Positions 54,496 through 64,000 are shown, counted from the stretch's first letter. The stretch is DNA of 64,000 nt from Pseudonocardia autotrophica (GCF_000717175.1 NZ_JNYD01000012.1:124001-188000); one strand, 5' to 3'. Translations and numbers: made by a program. The notes: a model not told the origin generated them from the sequence alone.

Positions 54496-56835
54496 ATGAG
54501 CGCTCTGTTCGAACTTCCCGCCCAGGCTCCGGTGGAGCCGAAGACGAAGCGCGGCGCGGCACTGCTGGAGGGGCTGAACCCCAAGCAGCGCGAGGCCGTC
54601 ACGCACGCGGGGAGCCCGCTGCTGATCGTCGCGGGGGCGGGGTCGGGGAAGACCCGGGTGCTCACCCACCGGATCGGCTGGCTGCTCGCCGAGCGGAGCG
54701 TGCACCCGGGCGAGATCATGGCGATCACCTTCACCAACAAGGCCGCCGCCGAGATGAAGGAGCGGGTCGACGGGCTGGTCGGCCGCCGGTCGCAGGCGAT
54801 GTGGGTCTCGACCTTCCACTCCATGTGCGTGCGGATCCTGCGCCGCGAGGCCAAGCACCTGGGCGTGCGCAGCGCCTTCTCGGTCTACGACGCGGACGAC
54901 ACCCGCCGGCTGATCGGGATCGTCGCGCGGGACCAGGAGCTGGACCCGAAGAAGTTCGCCGCCCGGTCGCTGGCCGCGCAGATCTCGAACCTGAAGAACG
55001 AGCTGATCACGGCGGAGGACTTCGCGCAGCGCGCGGGCAACGAGCACGAGCGCCGGGTCGCGCAGGTCTACGCGACCTACCAGGAGCGGCTCCGCCAGGC
55101 CAACGCCTTCGACTTCGACGACCTGATCATGGAGACGGTCGCGCTGCTGCAGCGGATGCCGGCCGTGGCCGAGTACTACCGCCGCCGCTTCCGGCACGTG
55201 CTGGTCGACGAGTACCAGGACACCAACCACGCGCAGTACGCGCTGGTCCGCGAGCTGGTCGCGCCCGCGACCGCGGGCGCGGTGCCGGCCGAGCTGTGCG
55301 TGGTCGGCGACTCGGACCAGTCGATCTACGCGTTCCGCGGCGCCAACATCCGCAACATCGTCGAGTTCGAGCAGGACTTCCCCAACGCGACCACGGTCCT
55401 GCTCGAGCAGAACTACCGCTCCACGCAGACCATCCTGTCCGCGGCCAACGCGGTCATCGCCCGCAACCCGAACCGCCGCGACAAGCGGCTGTGGTCGGAG
55501 CAGGGGGACGGCGAGCGGATCGTCGGCTACGTCGCCGACAACGAGCACGACGAGGCGAGCTTCGTCGGGCAGGAGATCGACCGGCTCGTCGACTCCGGGG
55601 AGTTCCGCAACTGCGACATCGCCGTCTTCTACCGGACCAACGCCCAGTCCCGCGTCTTCGAGGACGTGTTCCTGCGGATCGGGCTGCCGTACAAGGTCGT
55701 CGGCGGCGTGCGGTTCTACGAGCGCAAGGAGATCCGGGACGCGCTGGCCTACCTGCGCGTGCTGTCCAACCCGGAGGACACGGTCAGCCTGCGCCGGATC
55801 CTCAACGTGCCCAAGCGCGGCATCGGGGACCGGGCGGAGGGCCTGGTCGCGGACTACGCCGAGCGGCAGCGGATCTCGTTCAGCCAGGCCCTGCGGGTCG
55901 CGGCGGAGGAGCCGGAGAAGCTGCCCGAGCTCGCCACGCGGAGCCAGCGCAACATCGCCGGGTTCCAGCGGATGCTCGACGAGCTGCGCGAGGGCGTCGA
56001 CCGCGGCGACGAGACCGCCGAGATCCTCGAGAACGTCTACGGCCGGACCGGCTACACCGAGGCCCTGGAGGCCAGCGAGGACCCGCAGGACGGCACCCGG
56101 CTGGAGAACCTCGCCGAGCTCGTCACGGTCGCCCGGGAGTTCGCCGGGGACGCGGCGGTCGCGGACCTGGACGACTCGGACGTCGAGGTCGGCGCCCCGG
56201 AGCCCGGCTCGCTGGCCGCGTTCCTGGAGCGGGTCGCCCTGGTGGCCGACGCCGACTCCATCCCGGACGACGACCAGGGCATGGTCACCCTGATGACCCT
56301 GCACACCGCGAAGGGCCTGGAGTTCCCGGTCGTGTTCCTCACCGGCTGGGAGGACGGGATCTTCCCGCACATGCGCACGCTCGGGGACCCGGACGAGATG
56401 GCCGAGGAGCGCCGGCTCGCCTACGTCGGCATCACCCGTGCCCAGCAACGGCTGTTCCTGTCCCGGGCGATCGTGCGGTCCGCCTTCGGCCAGCCGAGCA
56501 CCAACCCGGCCTCGCGGTTCCTCGACGAGGTCCCGGCCGAGCTCGTCGACTGGGCGCGTTCCGAGCCGGAGCGGCCGTCGGCGCCGGTGGGCCGGTTCGG
56601 GTTCGGCCGCCGGTCCACGGCCACCGACCGCGGGGACTGGAAGGTCCCGCAGCGCGCGCTGAACGCCGAGCTGCACCTCGAGGTGGGGGACCGGGTCAAC
56701 CACGACAAGTACGGGCTGGGCACGGTCGTCGCGTCCGACGGCGTGGGGCCGAGGGCCACGGTGACGATCGACTTCGGCAGCGCAGGCACGGTGCGGCTGA
56801 TGCTGATCGGCGGCGTCCCGATGCAGAAGCTCTGA
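54496..56835 (+). CDS. pcrA: ATP-dependent DNA helicase PcrA/UvrD1
   Basis: A 779-residue superfamily 1A helicase. Motif I is IVAGAGSGKTRVLTHRI, Ia ITFTNKAAAEMKERV, II VLVDEYQDTN, III VVGDSDQSIYAFRGAN and IV LEQNYRST. Motif V is VTLMTLHTAKGLEFPVVFLTGWEDGIFPH and VI RRLAYVGITRAQ. The C-terminal Tudor-like tail ends VGDRVNHDKYGLGTVVASDG...MLIGGVPMQKL and binds RNA polymerase in relatives. It is UvrD1 in mycobacteria, acting in nucleotide excision repair and with Ku. ATG 54496; length is normal. Confidence 0.96.
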   Translation: MSALFELPAQAPVEPKTKRGAALLEGLNPKQREAVTHAGSPLLIVAGAGSGKTRVLTHRIGWLLAERSVHPGEIMAITFTNKAAAEMKERVDGLVGRRSQAMWVSTFHSMCVRILRREAKHLGVRSAFSVYDADDTRRLIGIVARDQELDPKKFAARSLAAQISNLKNELITAEDFAQRAGNEHERRVAQVYATYQERLRQANAFDFDDLIMETVALLQRMPAVAEYYRRRFRHVLVDEYQDTNHAQYALVRELVAPATAGAVPAELCVVGDSDQSIYAFRGANIRNIVEFEQDFPNATTVLLEQNYRSTQTILSAANAVIARNPNRRDKRLWSEQGDGERIVGYVADNEHDEASFVGQEIDRLVDSGEFRNCDIAVFYRTNAQSRVFEDVFLRIGLPYKVVGGVRFYERKEIRDALAYLRVLSNPEDTVSLRRILNVPKRGIGDRAEGLVADYAERQRISFSQALRVAAEEPEKLPELATRSQRNIAGFQRMLDELREGVDRGDETAEILENVYGRTGYTEALEASEDPQDGTRLENLAELVTVAREFAGDAAVADLDDSDVEVGAPEPGSLAAFLERVALVADADSIPDDDQGMVTLMTLHTAKGLEFPVVFLTGWEDGIFPHMRTLGDPDEMAEERRLAYVGITRAQQRLFLSRAIVRSAFGQPSTNPASRFLDEVPAELVDWARSEPERPSAPVGRFGFGRRSTATDRGDWKVPQRALNAELHLEVGDRVNHDKYGLGTVVASDGVGPRATVTIDFGSAGTVRLMLIGGVPMQKL

Positions 56836-56845
56836 CCGGCGTCGG

Positions 56846-56914
56846 CATGATCGCTGTCTCCGTGCACTGGTGGTTCCGCAAGAAACCGTGAGTGCAGCGG
56901 ATCGGCGATCCTGG
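56846..56914 (+). repeat. Dispersed intergenic repeat, copy C
   Basis: Starts CATGATCGCTG 11 nt after the pcrA stop, contains CCGTGAGTGCAGCGG and ends GGCGATCCTGG. It aligns with copies A and B in the alr upstream gap, 44 kb away. It may form part of the pcrA 3' end. Confidence 0.55.
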
Positions 56915-57063
56915 TCTTCAGTCGGCACCGCCCGCTGTCGGGTGCTGACGGGTTCAGGTGCTGACCGCCCTGCACCGACGTCATTGCTGTTGGCGTGCAC
57001 CGACGGCCGAGCCGTCCACCGCCCAGCGACTTGCCGAACCACGATGCGAATCCGCCGAATAAG

Positions 57064-57165
57064 GGAACCATGAGGCGCGGAAAGACCCGTCCGAAACGCG
57101 TTATGGAACCATAATGCGCGGAAAGGGCCTGTCCGTGCGCGTCGTGGAACCATGATGCGCGCGAC
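57064..57165 (+). repeat. 41-bp tandem repeat
   Basis: Units start at 57064, 57105 and 57146 (two full and a partial), each opening GGAACCATRAKGCGCGG. A degenerate copy (CGAACCACGATGCG) precedes at about 57036. The array ends at the stop codon of the M23 gene. Confidence 0.75.
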
Positions 57166-58184
57166 TAGTCGGGGGAGTTCGCTCCGTCCCCGACGACGCG
57201 CAGGCCCATGGCCTGCAGGATCGGCAGCGGGTTCATCTTGTTCTTGCCCGCGTCCCAGATCTCGAAGTGCAGGTGCGGGCCGGTGGACTGCCCGCGGTTG
57301 CCGACCTCGGCGATCTCCTCACCGGCCGAGACGGTCTGCCCGACGCTCACCAGCGAGCGGTTGATGTGCCCGTAGACGGTGCGGGTGCCGTCGGCGTGCC
57401 GGAGCACCACCCATATCCCGAAGCCGCTGGCCGGCCCGGACTCCTCCACGACGCCGTCGGTGAAGGCGAAGATCGGGGTGCCGATCGGGGCGGCGAGGTC
57501 GATACCGTAGTGCGTGACGCCCCACCGCGCACCGAACCCGGAGGTGAACCGGCCGGTGGTCGGCAGGACGTAGGCCTCGCCGTGCTCCAGCACCGCCTGC
57601 GGGGCGCCGCCGGAGAGGGCCGCGTTGATCTGCCGAGCGGTCGCGGCGATCCGGGTGCCGATGTCGACGGCCTTGGTGAGGCTCGCGACGTCGAGCTCGG
57701 ACTTCTCGTCGAGCACCGGCAGGGCCTGTGGCGAGGAGCCGGTCAGCTGGTCGGCGCCGATGGCCCGCGCGGCGGGCGTGGCCGGGTCGATCGAGTCCGC
57801 GGTGGGTCCGGCGGTCTCGTCCGCGACCGGCAGCATCGCGTTGGCGGCGAGCTTCTCGTACGGGTCCGCGGCCACGGCGGGGCCGGCGAGCGCCGTGAGC
57901 ATCGTCTGCCCGGCGGCGACCAGCGCGCCGCCCGCACAGGCGGCGACGGTCGCGCGCACGCGCAGCGACACGGCGGGCGGCGCCGGAAGCCGGTGTCCCG
58001 CGCGCACCGTCGCGCGGGGGGTCGCGACGTGCTCGGGGACCGGTCGGGCGCCGCGTGGGGAGCGGTGGCGCAAGACCTGCCCTTCTCTTCGTGCCGGGCC
58101 TCCGGGGCGCGCCGGCGTGGGTTCGGGGAAACCCTCGGCGCCGTTCGGGGTCGGCGCCGCGCCGTCGTGATCGCTCCGTGACAC
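57165..58184 (-). CDS. M23-family metallopeptidase
   Basis: A 339-residue protein. A cytoplasmic basic N-terminus of about 70 residues precedes a signal-anchor helix (VRATVAACAGGALVAAGQTMLTALA). The C-terminal LytM domain has the zinc residues in HYGIDLAAP (HxxxD) and HLHFEIWD (HxH), with GRFTSGFGARWG and GQTVSAGEEIAEVGNRGQSTGPHLH between. All metal ligands are intact. It probably cleaves peptidoglycan cross-bridges or stem peptides. Position next to pcrA matches Rv0950c. The start is GTG 58184. Confidence 0.93.
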   Translation of the reverse strand: MSRSDHDGAAPTPNGAEGFPEPTPARPGGPARREGQVLRHRSPRGARPVPEHVATPRATVRAGHRLPAPPAVSLRVRATVAACAGGALVAAGQTMLTALAGPAVAADPYEKLAANAMLPVADETAGPTADSIDPATPAARAIGADQLTGSSPQALPVLDEKSELDVASLTKAVDIGTRIAATARQINAALSGGAPQAVLEHGEAYVLPTTGRFTSGFGARWGVTHYGIDLAAPIGTPIFAFTDGVVEESGPASGFGIWVVLRHADGTRTVYGHINRSLVSVGQTVSAGEEIAEVGNRGQSTGPHLHFEIWDAGKNKMNPLPILQAMGLRVVGDGANSPD

Positions 58185-58273
58185 GGACGGCTCGAACCTA
58201 GCGGGCCGTCCCCGCCGCGTCCAACCCGACCCCCGGGTGGGCAGCCGGGTGCCGCCGATCGGACGACGGCGCG

Positions 58274-59248
58274 TCAGGAGGCGGGCGAGGAACGCTCACC
58301 CTGCGTGGCGGCGAGCCGTTCCCGGCGCCGCCGGCGCTGACGAAAAGGGTGGATCGGTAGCTCTCCGCGACTGGCCAGGCCGGTTACCACGGCGTGCACG
58401 GTGCGCGGGTCGACGGGCAGGGCGAGGTGTCCGACGTCGTCGAGCTCCAGTTCCGTGACGTCGAGGTCGGGGTGCCTCAGCCGCGCGTTGCGCTGTGGCA
58501 CGACCATCTGGTCCATCCGGCTCCAGACGGCGAGGAAGCGGGTCGTGCAGTCCGGCGCGGGGCCGGCGAGCTCGGCCATCACCTCGGACCCGGGGCGCAG
58601 CTGCCGGGCGAGCGGGGTGGGCAGCAGGTACGCGGTGTTGGTGCCCGTGTGCGGGCTGCCGAGGGTCACGAGCGAGTCGACGAACTCGGAGCCGCCCAGG
58701 CGCTGCACGTAGTACCGCGCGATCACGCCGCCCAGCGAGTGCCCCACGATGTGCACCTTGTCGGCGCCGGTGGCCTCGCGCAGCCGGTCGACGTGCTCGC
58801 CGACCGCGCGGGCGGCGCTGCGGAGGTCGTCCGTGAGCAGGCTGTAGTTGATCGCGAGCACGGCGCCGAATCCGCGCTTGCGCAGCGCGCGCCGGAACAC
58901 GGTGAACACCGACCGGTTGTCCATGATCCCGTGGATCAGGAGGACCGGCGTGCCGGCCGCCTCCACGTCGCCGCAGACGAAGCTGCGCTGGACCGGGTCC
59001 AGGTCGTCCGTGCGGTAGTGGGTGCGGGGCCGGATCGTCTCGCCGGCGAGCCCGACGGGATAGAGCGCGACGTGTGCGGCGAGCCAGGCGCTCTCCAGCA
59101 CGAGCCCGCGCAGCCCGGCGGGGGAGGCGAAGGTCCGCGCGGCGTACCCGGCGGCCTCCCCGGCGTCGACCAGCGCCCGGCCCATGACGGAGCGTGCACC
59201 GTCGGCCGTCCTGGCCAGGCGGTGCAGTCCCGTGCGGACCGACACCAT
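58274..59248 (-). CDS. Lipase/esterase-like alpha/beta hydrolase
   Basis: A 324-residue protein from ATG 59248. PVLLIHGIMDNRSVFTVFRRAL holds the oxyanion His-Gly. The nucleophile elbow is HIVGHSLGGVIARYYVQRLGG. VDSLVTLGSPHTGTNTAYL is typical of triacylglycerol-lipase-like esterases. Helices at the N-terminus (LESAWLAAHVALYPVGLAGETI) may contact the membrane. The C-terminus ends in a basic HPFRQRRRRRERL tail. Upstream in-frame sequence is non-conserved. Substrate unknown. Confidence 0.9.
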   Translation of the reverse strand: MVSVRTGLHRLARTADGARSVMGRALVDAGEAAGYAARTFASPAGLRGLVLESAWLAAHVALYPVGLAGETIRPRTHYRTDDLDPVQRSFVCGDVEAAGTPVLLIHGIMDNRSVFTVFRRALRKRGFGAVLAINYSLLTDDLRSAARAVGEHVDRLREATGADKVHIVGHSLGGVIARYYVQRLGGSEFVDSLVTLGSPHTGTNTAYLLPTPLARQLRPGSEVMAELAGPAPDCTTRFLAVWSRMDQMVVPQRNARLRHPDLDVTELELDDVGHLALPVDPRTVHAVVTGLASRGELPIHPFRQRRRRRERLAATQGERSSPAS

Positions 59249-59800
59249 GAACAGACGATAAGTCGGAATCCGGGAATCCGCCGGGTAACGCGACGGAAAT
59301 ATCCGAACGGCCGCGTGACGACCTCCCCGTCCGATGAGGCGGCCGAACGGAGCAGTGTCGCCCGGTGATCGGCCCAAGAATTCCAATCGGCCGGGTCGGA
59401 GCGTCGCCGGACGCCGAGGGGTGCTGGTCGGCCCGGGTGAGGCGATTCTCGAACGCCGGGTCCCCGTCACAGCGCGTCACCGGCACGGCCGGGCGGGACC
59501 ACCCGGCTGCCGCGACCCCGCACGGGTGAGGCGCAGGCCTCCCCGCGGACGACTCGTTGGTCACAGGCGGCCCGCGCCCCGGGCCGAATCCGGCAGGCAC
59601 GACGGGTGTGCGGAGGTTTACTTCGAGGTCGGTGAGGCAGCTCACCTGGGCGGATGTCATGAAGGAGCAGGGGCGTCGCTAGGGTCCAACGTCGGAGTAG
59701 GTCTCTACGTGCGGGCACCTCGCAGGGCGGGCACGGCCATCGCCGCGTCCCCGGTCCTCGCGACGCTTGCCGGCACAGCGACGTGAATCGGGAGAGCCGA
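59249..59800. other. 552-nt intergenic region upstream of sucC
   Basis: No gene seen. It contains the divergent promoters of the lipase-like gene (AT-rich part at about 59249-59300) and of sucC. TAGGGT at 59680-59685 is a plausible sucC -10 box, leaving a leader of about 110 nt. A riboswitch-type structure is not obvious to me. Confidence 0.5.
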
Positions 59801-60970
59801 GTGGACCTGTACGAGTACCAGGCGAAGGACCTCTTCGCCGCCCACGGAGTCCCGGTGCTTCCGGGCAAGACGGTGGACACGGCCGAGGCCGCCGAGGCCG
59901 CCGCCGCCGAGCTGGGCACCGCGGTCGTGGTGAAGGCCCAGGTCAAGACGGGTGGCCGTGGCAAGGCGGGCGGCGTCAAGCTCGCCGAGAGCCCGGCCGA
60001 GGCCAAGGAGAAGGCGAACGCCATCCTCGGCCTGGACATCAAGGGCCACACCGTGCACCAGGTGCTGGTCACGACCGCGTCGGACATCAGCGAGGAGTAC
60101 TACTTCTCCTTCCTGCTCGACCGGTCCAACCGCACCTTCCTGGCCATGTGCTCGGCCGAGGGCGGCATGGAGATCGAGCAGCTCGCCGTCGAGCGCCCGG
60201 AGGCGCTGGCGCGCATCCCGATCGACGCGATCCAGGGCGTGGACAAGGCCAAGGCGGACGAGATCGTCGCCGCCGGCAAGATCCCGGCCGAGGTCGCCGA
60301 CCAGGCGTCCGACGTGATCGTGAAGCTCTGGGACACCTTCGTCGCCGAGGACGCGACCCTGGTCGAGGTCAACCCGCTGGTGCGCGACCCGGAGAACAAG
60401 GTCATCGCGCTCGACGGCAAGGTCACCCTGGACGGCAACGCCGACTTCCGCCACCCGCAGCACGCGGAGCTGGTCGACGAGCGCACCGAGAACGCGCTCG
60501 AGGCGAAGGCCAAGGCCAAGAACCTGAACTACGTCAAGCTCGAGGGCGGCTCGGTCGGCATCATCGGCAACGGCGCGGGCCTCGTGATGAGCACCCTCGA
60601 CGTCGTCGCCTACGCCGGCGAGAAGCACGGCGGCCAGAAGCCCGCCAACTTCCTCGACATCGGCGGCGGCGCGTCGGCGCAGGTCATGGCGAACGGCCTC
60701 GACGTCATCCTGCACGACCCGGACGTCAAGAGCGTCTTCGTCAACGTCTTCGGCGGCATCACCGCCTGCGACGCCGTGGCCAACGGCATCGTCGAGGCGC
60801 TGAAGATCCTCGGCGACGAGGCCTCCAAGCCGCTGGTCGTCCGCCTGGACGGCAACAACGTCGTCGAGGGTCGGAAGATCCTGGAGGACGCCAACCACCC
60901 CCTGGTCACGCAGGTGGCCACGATGGACGACGCGGCCGACAAGGCCGCCGAGCTGGCCGCGGGAGCCTGA
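59801..60970 (+). CDS. sucC: Succinyl-CoA synthetase beta subunit (ADP-forming)
   Basis: A 389-residue ATP-grasp subunit. [22 protein letters not shown] is the start, from GTG 59801 with GGGAGAG upstream. [20 protein letters not shown] forms the nucleotide site, and [22 protein letters not shown] the metal site. [19 protein letters not shown] and [21 protein letters not shown] are the C-terminal CoA-ligase part. It acts in the TCA cycle with SucD, coded 5 nt downstream. Confidence 0.97.
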   Translation: MDLYEYQAKDLFAAHGVPVLPGKTVDTAEAAEAAAAELGTAVVVKAQVKTGGRGKAGGVKLAESPAEAKEKANAILGLDIKGHTVHQVLVTTASDISEEYYFSFLLDRSNRTFLAMCSAEGGMEIEQLAVERPEALARIPIDAIQGVDKAKADEIVAAGKIPAEVADQASDVIVKLWDTFVAEDATLVEVNPLVRDPENKVIALDGKVTLDGNADFRHPQHAELVDERTENALEAKAKAKNLNYVKLEGGSVGIIGNGAGLVMSTLDVVAYAGEKHGGQKPANFLDIGGGASAQVMANGLDVILHDPDVKSVFVNVFGGITACDAVANGIVEALKILGDEASKPLVVRLDGNNVVEGRKILEDANHPLVTQVATMDDAADKAAELAAGA

Positions 60971-60975
60971 GCACA

Positions 60976-61863
60976 ATGTCGATCTTCCTGAACGAGAACT
61001 CCAAGGTCATCGTCCAGGGCCTCACCGGCTCCGAGGGGACCAAGCGCGCCACCAAGATGCTGGCGGCGGGCACGAACATCGTCGGCGGCGTGAACGCGCG
61101 CAAGGCCGGCACCACCGTCTCCATCGGCGGCAAGGAGCTGACGGTGTTCGGCACCGTCGAGGAGGCCATCAAGGAGACCGGGGCGGACGTCTCGGTCATC
61201 TTCGTGCCGCCGAAGTTCGCCAAGGACGCCGTGCTCGAGGCCATCGACGCCGCGATCCCGCTGGCCGTCGTCATCACCGAGGGCATCCCGGTGCACGACT
61301 CCGCCTACTTCTGGGCGCACGCCGTGGCCAAGGGCAACAAGACGCGCATCATCGGCCCGAACTGCCCCGGCATCATCAGCCCCGGCAAGTCCAACGCCGG
61401 CATCATCCCGGCCGACATCGCCGGCCCGGGCAAGATCGGTCTCGTGTCGAAGTCCGGCACGCTGACCTACCAGATGATGTTCGAGCTCAAGGAGTTCGGC
61501 TTCTCGACCGCCATCGGCATCGGCGGCGACCCGGTCATCGGGACCACGCACATCGACGCCCTCGAGGCGTTCGAGGCCGACCCCGACACCGCCGCGATCG
61601 TGATGATCGGCGAGATCGGCGGCGACGCCGAGGAGCGGGCCGCGGCCTACATCAAGGAGAACGTGACCAAGCCGGTCGTCGGCTACGTCGCGGGCTTCAC
61701 CGCCCCCGAGGGCAAGACGATGGGCCACGCGGGCGCGATCGTGTCCGGCTCCGCGGGCACCGCGGCCGCCAAGAAGGAGGCCCTCGAGGCCGCCGGCGTG
61801 AAGGTCGGCAAGACGCCGTCCGAGACCGCCTCCCTCATGAAGGAGATCATGGCGTCCCTGTGA
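60976..61863 (+). CDS. sucD: Succinyl-CoA synthetase alpha subunit
   Basis: A 295-residue subunit. [36 protein letters not shown] is the CoA-binding Rossmann part. [21 protein letters not shown] and [16 protein letters not shown] follow. The phospho-His is in [17 protein letters not shown]. It carries phosphate between succinyl-phosphate and ADP. A strong terminator follows 22 nt after the stop. Confidence 0.97.
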   Translation: MSIFLNENSKVIVQGLTGSEGTKRATKMLAAGTNIVGGVNARKAGTTVSIGGKELTVFGTVEEAIKETGADVSVIFVPPKFAKDAVLEAIDAAIPLAVVITEGIPVHDSAYFWAHAVAKGNKTRIIGPNCPGIISPGKSNAGIIPADIAGPGKIGLVSKSGTLTYQMMFELKEFGFSTAIGIGGDPVIGTTHIDALEAFEADPDTAAIVMIGEIGGDAEERAAAYIKENVTKPVVGYVAGFTAPEGKTMGHAGAIVSGSAGTAAAKKEALEAAGVKVGKTPSETASLMKEIMASL

Positions 61864-61884
61864 CCTCCTGACCTCGATCTTTCG

Positions 61885-61922
61885 ACGCGCGGGCCCCGGG
61901 AACCCTCCCGGGGCCCGCGCGT
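61885..61922 (+). terminator. Terminator of sucCD
   Basis: 17-bp perfect arms (ACGCGCGGGCCCCGGGA with its complement) and a 4-nt loop, followed by TGTCGTG. Confidence 0.9.
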
Positions 61923-62002
61923 TGTCGTGACGGGGGCGTGGACCGGCGGGGGCCGTCGGCTAGCGTCGCCCCGGTTCCACGAGAACGGGCAAGGGAGTGG
62001 TC

Positions 62003-62950
62003 ATGAGCCAGACCGGAGCGAGTCCGGAGCCGGCGACCGGGGAGGCCCCGGCGCCGCTGCAGGGTCCCGCGCGCACCCTCGTCATGGCGGGGGCCGGGCT
62101 GGCACTCGTCGTCTACCTGCTCGGCTTCTTCTCCCCGCTGAGCAGCCTGCTGTACGGGCCGTCGCTGGTGCTGGCGGGCGGCCTGCTCGCTGCCGCGGCG
62201 CTGCTGCCGCGGGCGGCGGGGAAGGTGCTCGTGCCGGGGGCGGTGATCACCGTCGTCGGGTTCCTGTCGCTGGTGCAGGTCGCCGTGGCGGCGGCGCAGT
62301 TCGCCGTCGGCGGCATCGAGATCGTGGCGCTCGTGCTCGCGTTCCTCGCGGCCGCGGCGCTGTGCGGCGCGGTGCTGATGCAGGCCGGGCTGCTGAGCAT
62401 GCCCGCGCGCAGGCCGCAGCAGGCGCCGCAGGGCTACGGCCAGCAGTACGGCCCCTACGGCCAGCAGTACGGCGGGTACCCGCCGCCCGGGCAGGGCGGG
62501 GGCTACGTCCAGCAGCCCGGGCCGGGTGGCCAGTACGGCTACGGCTGGTCGCCGCAGGGTCCGCCGCCGCAGCAGGCGCCGTACGGCCAGCCGCAGGGCT
62601 ACGAGGGCGGGCCGTGGGGCCAGCCGCAGCCCGGGCCCGGTCAGCAGGGGCCGGCCGGTCAGCCCGGGTCGGTCGGTGCGCCGGTGCAGCCGGGCCAACA
62701 GGCCCCGCAGCCGGGCCAGGGACAACCGGGTCAGGGGCAGCCGCAGACCGGGTGGGCCGGCGCGACCGAGTCCGGTGCGCCGTCGTCGACGTCGTCCGCG
62801 TCGCCGGGTGGGCAGCCCGGCGAGCTGGAGCAGACGCGCATCGAGTCGTCCCGGGGTACCGACGAGCAGGGCAGCGGTCGGCACGGGCGGGCCGAGGCCG
62901 ACCGCACCACGCGGATCCCGACCGAGGGCGAGCGCCGCAGCGAGGGCTGA
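62003..62950 (+). CDS. DUF5336 membrane protein (34-kDa antigen-like, Rv0954 family)
   Basis: A 315-residue protein. Residues 1-25 are soluble. Four helices follow: TLVMAGAGLALVVYLLGFF, LYGPSLVLAGGLLAAAALL, VLVPGAVITVVGFLSLVQVAVAAAQF and IVALVLAFLAAAALCGAVLM. A long Gln/Gly/Pro/Tyr-rich tail (YGQQYGPYGQQYGGYPPP and similar) is low complexity. This matches the actinobacterial DUF5336 family, of which M. tuberculosis Rv0954 is a member; it interacts with the divisome in mycobacteria. ATG 62003 with AAGGGAG upstream. It lies between sucD and perM as in Mycobacterium. Confidence 0.88.
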   Translation: MSQTGASPEPATGEAPAPLQGPARTLVMAGAGLALVVYLLGFFSPLSSLLYGPSLVLAGGLLAAAALLPRAAGKVLVPGAVITVVGFLSLVQVAVAAAQFAVGGIEIVALVLAFLAAAALCGAVLMQAGLLSMPARRPQQAPQGYGQQYGPYGQQYGGYPPPGQGGGYVQQPGPGGQYGYGWSPQGPPPQQAPYGQPQGYEGGPWGQPQPGPGQQGPAGQPGSVGAPVQPGQQAPQPGQGQPGQGQPQTGWAGATESGAPSSTSSASPGGQPGELEQTRIESSRGTDEQGSGRHGRAEADRTTRIPTEGERRSEG

Positions 62951-62976
62951 TCTCCACCGGACAGGGGGTGCGGTCC

Positions 62977-63196
62977 CGCGAGTCGGGAGTTCCGGCACCG
63001 CGAGTCGGGACTTCCGGCACCGCGAGTCGGGAGTTCCGGCACCGCGAGTCGGGACTTCCGGCACCGCGAGTCGGGAGTTCCGGCACCGCGAGTCGGGAGT
63101 TCCGGCACCGCGAGTCGGGAGTTCCGGCACCGCGAGTCGGGAGTTCCGGCACCGCGAGTCGGCAGTTCTGGTAGCGCGGGTCGGGAGCTGACCCGG
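62977..63196 (+). repeat. 22-bp tandem repeat array
   Basis: Ten 22-bp units, eight nearly identical and two degenerate at the right end, starting every 22 nt from 62977. The unit is CGCGAGTCGGGASTTCCGGC plus AC, where S is G or C. Units 2 and 4 have C and the others G. No spacers separate them, so it is not a CRISPR. It lies in the gap before perM. Confidence 0.95.
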
Positions 63197-63269
63197 GTGG
63201 CGTTCGCCGGACCCGCGGGTCCCGGCGTGGCGGCCTGACTCCCGGCGCCCGCGCTGCGACGCTGGCGGG

Positions 63270-64000
63270 GTGACCCGTTCGCTGCGTGCCCCGGACCGTG
63301 CGGAGGAGGAGCCGGACGTCGCGACCGACGCGGCCGAGTCGTCCGGACCGGAGGTCCCCGAGGGCCTCGACCGGCTCCGCGTCGTCCTCGCCGCGGCGAT
63401 GGGCACCGTGCTGGTCAGCTACGCCATGCTCGTGCCCGCGGCCCTGCTCGTAGTACTCGCGGGCGGTGGCGCGGACAGCTCCGTCGACGGGGCCTTCGCC
63501 GCCGCCATCCCGCTCTGGCTGGCGGCCCACCTCATCCCGCTGGCGCTGGAGGGGCAGCCGCTGAGCGTGCTGCCGCTGCTCCCGACGGTGGCGGTGATCG
63601 TCGTCGTCGCGTGGGGTGCCCGATGGGCGGCTCGACGGCTGGGGTGCCGGATCCGGCAGGACGCCGGCGCGGTCGTCGCCGCCTCGGCCGGGGCGCACGC
63701 GGCCGTGGCGGTGCTCGGCAGCGCCCTGCTGCCCACGTCGGCCGCGGTCGGCGCCGCTCCCTGGGCCGCGATGCTCGGCGCGGGACTGATCGCCGCGGTC
63801 GGTGCCGGGATCGGTGTGCTGCGTGCCTGCGGCCTGCCGGCGGACTGGCGGGAGCGGCTGCAGGGGTGGCCGGCCGCCGGACTCGCGGCCGCGGCGGTCG
63901 GTGGTGCCGCACTCCTGCTCGCCGGGGCGCTCGTCGTGCTGGTGGGGCTCGTCGTCGGGGCCGGCCGGGTGCACGGTCTGTACGAGGCACTGGCGCCGAC
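63270..64000 (+). CDS. perM: PerM-like cell-division membrane protein (DUF6350), N-terminal part
   Basis: An open frame from GTG 63270 to the window edge (243 residues, no stop). After a charged N-terminus it has many hydrophobic helices: [84 protein letters not shown] and [34 protein letters not shown]. The layout and the neighbour DUF5336 match Rv0955/PerM, an integral membrane protein that stabilises FtsB in mycobacteria. About half the usual length is visible. The start has no clear ribosome site. Confidence 0.8.
   Translation, partial: MTRSLRAPDRAEEEPDVATDAAESSGPEVPEGLDRLRVVLAAAMGTVLVSYAMLVPAALLVVLAGGGADSSVDGAFAAAIPLWLAAHLIPLALEGQPLSVLPLLPTVAVIVVVAWGARWAARRLGCRIRQDAGAVVAASAGAHAAVAVLGSALLPTSAAVGAAPWAAMLGAGLIAAVGAGIGVLRACGLPADWRERLQGWPAAGLAAAAVGGAALLLAGALVVLVGLVVGAGRVHGLYEALAP

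Noticed and set aside
59249..59800. Riboswitch upstream of sucC or of the lipase-like gene
   Set aside because: The gap is long enough, but I could not identify a conserved core of any riboswitch class by eye.
62977..63196. CRISPR array
   Set aside because: Repeats are 22 bp, contiguous and without spacers; no cas genes nearby.

Overview
The window is very GC-rich, uses many GTG starts and is packed with four-base start/stop overlaps. It reads as the chromosome of a high-GC actinobacterium, most likely Pseudonocardiales (Pseudonocardia-like). The evidence is gene content and order: an ESX-4 tail followed by rplM-rpsI-glmM; alr-tsaE-tsaB-rimI-tsaD-groES-groEL1; a WhiB3/WhiD, BldM, SigD/RsdA, DUF5319, guaB, guaB3 block; guaA; and a second block of chorismate mutase, pcrA, M23 peptidase, sucC-sucD, DUF5336 and PerM. 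From memory, these match the M. tuberculosis blocks Rv3446c-Rv3396c and Rv0948c-Rv0955. I found no rRNA, tRNA or CRISPR array.

Layout. Bases 1 to about 1715 are the right end of an integrated actinomycete conjugative element, with minus-strand genes for an FtsK-like transfer ATPase, a small membrane protein, an SCO3933-family protein and one unknown. It abuts eccC4 exactly in the first Walker A motif, so the ESX-4 ATPase has lost its 5' part here. The rest of the ESX-4 tail (T7SS-associated protein, EsxU-like, EsxT-like) continues to 5.9 kb. Translation and cell-wall genes follow (rplM, rpsI, glmM), then two small WXG/EspC-like genes, an alpha/beta-hydrolase-like gene, a DUF4333 lipoprotein and nnr. 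A 750-bp repeat-rich gap precedes alr and the t6A-tRNA modification operon (tsaE, tsaB, rimI, tsaD), which also carries a HAD gene. An ArsR/MFS pair and an aldo/keto reductase lead to the CIRCE-controlled groES-groEL1.

From 24.3 to 34 kb lies a regulatory and developmental block: WhiB3/WhiD, a MerR regulator with a B12-photoreceptor signature, an Rv3415c-like protein, a BldM-like orphan regulator with Gly at the phosphorylation position, SigD and its anti-sigma factor RsdA, DUF5319, then guaB and guaB3. From 34 to 45.5 kb is accessory material: DUF488 and LuxR-ATPase, a YdhR-like protein divergent from an acyl-CoA dehydrogenase, a PPOX protein, a Drr-type ABC exporter with a divergent TetR, and a three-gene operon of circularly permuted ATP-grasp/alpha-E, transglutaminase and zinc metallopeptidase. 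guaA follows, then a PspC/LiaF-like envelope-stress module with its kinase and regulator, and a long repeat-rich membrane protein.

The last 10 kb is core metabolism and envelope: chorismate mutase, PcrA helicase, M23 peptidase, a lipase-like hydrolase, succinyl-CoA synthetase, a DUF5336 membrane protein and the start of PerM, which is cut by the right edge. Several genes have a TAnnnT box 6-8 nt before the start codon, the signature of leaderless mRNAs. Several intergenic gaps carry dispersed or tandem repeats.
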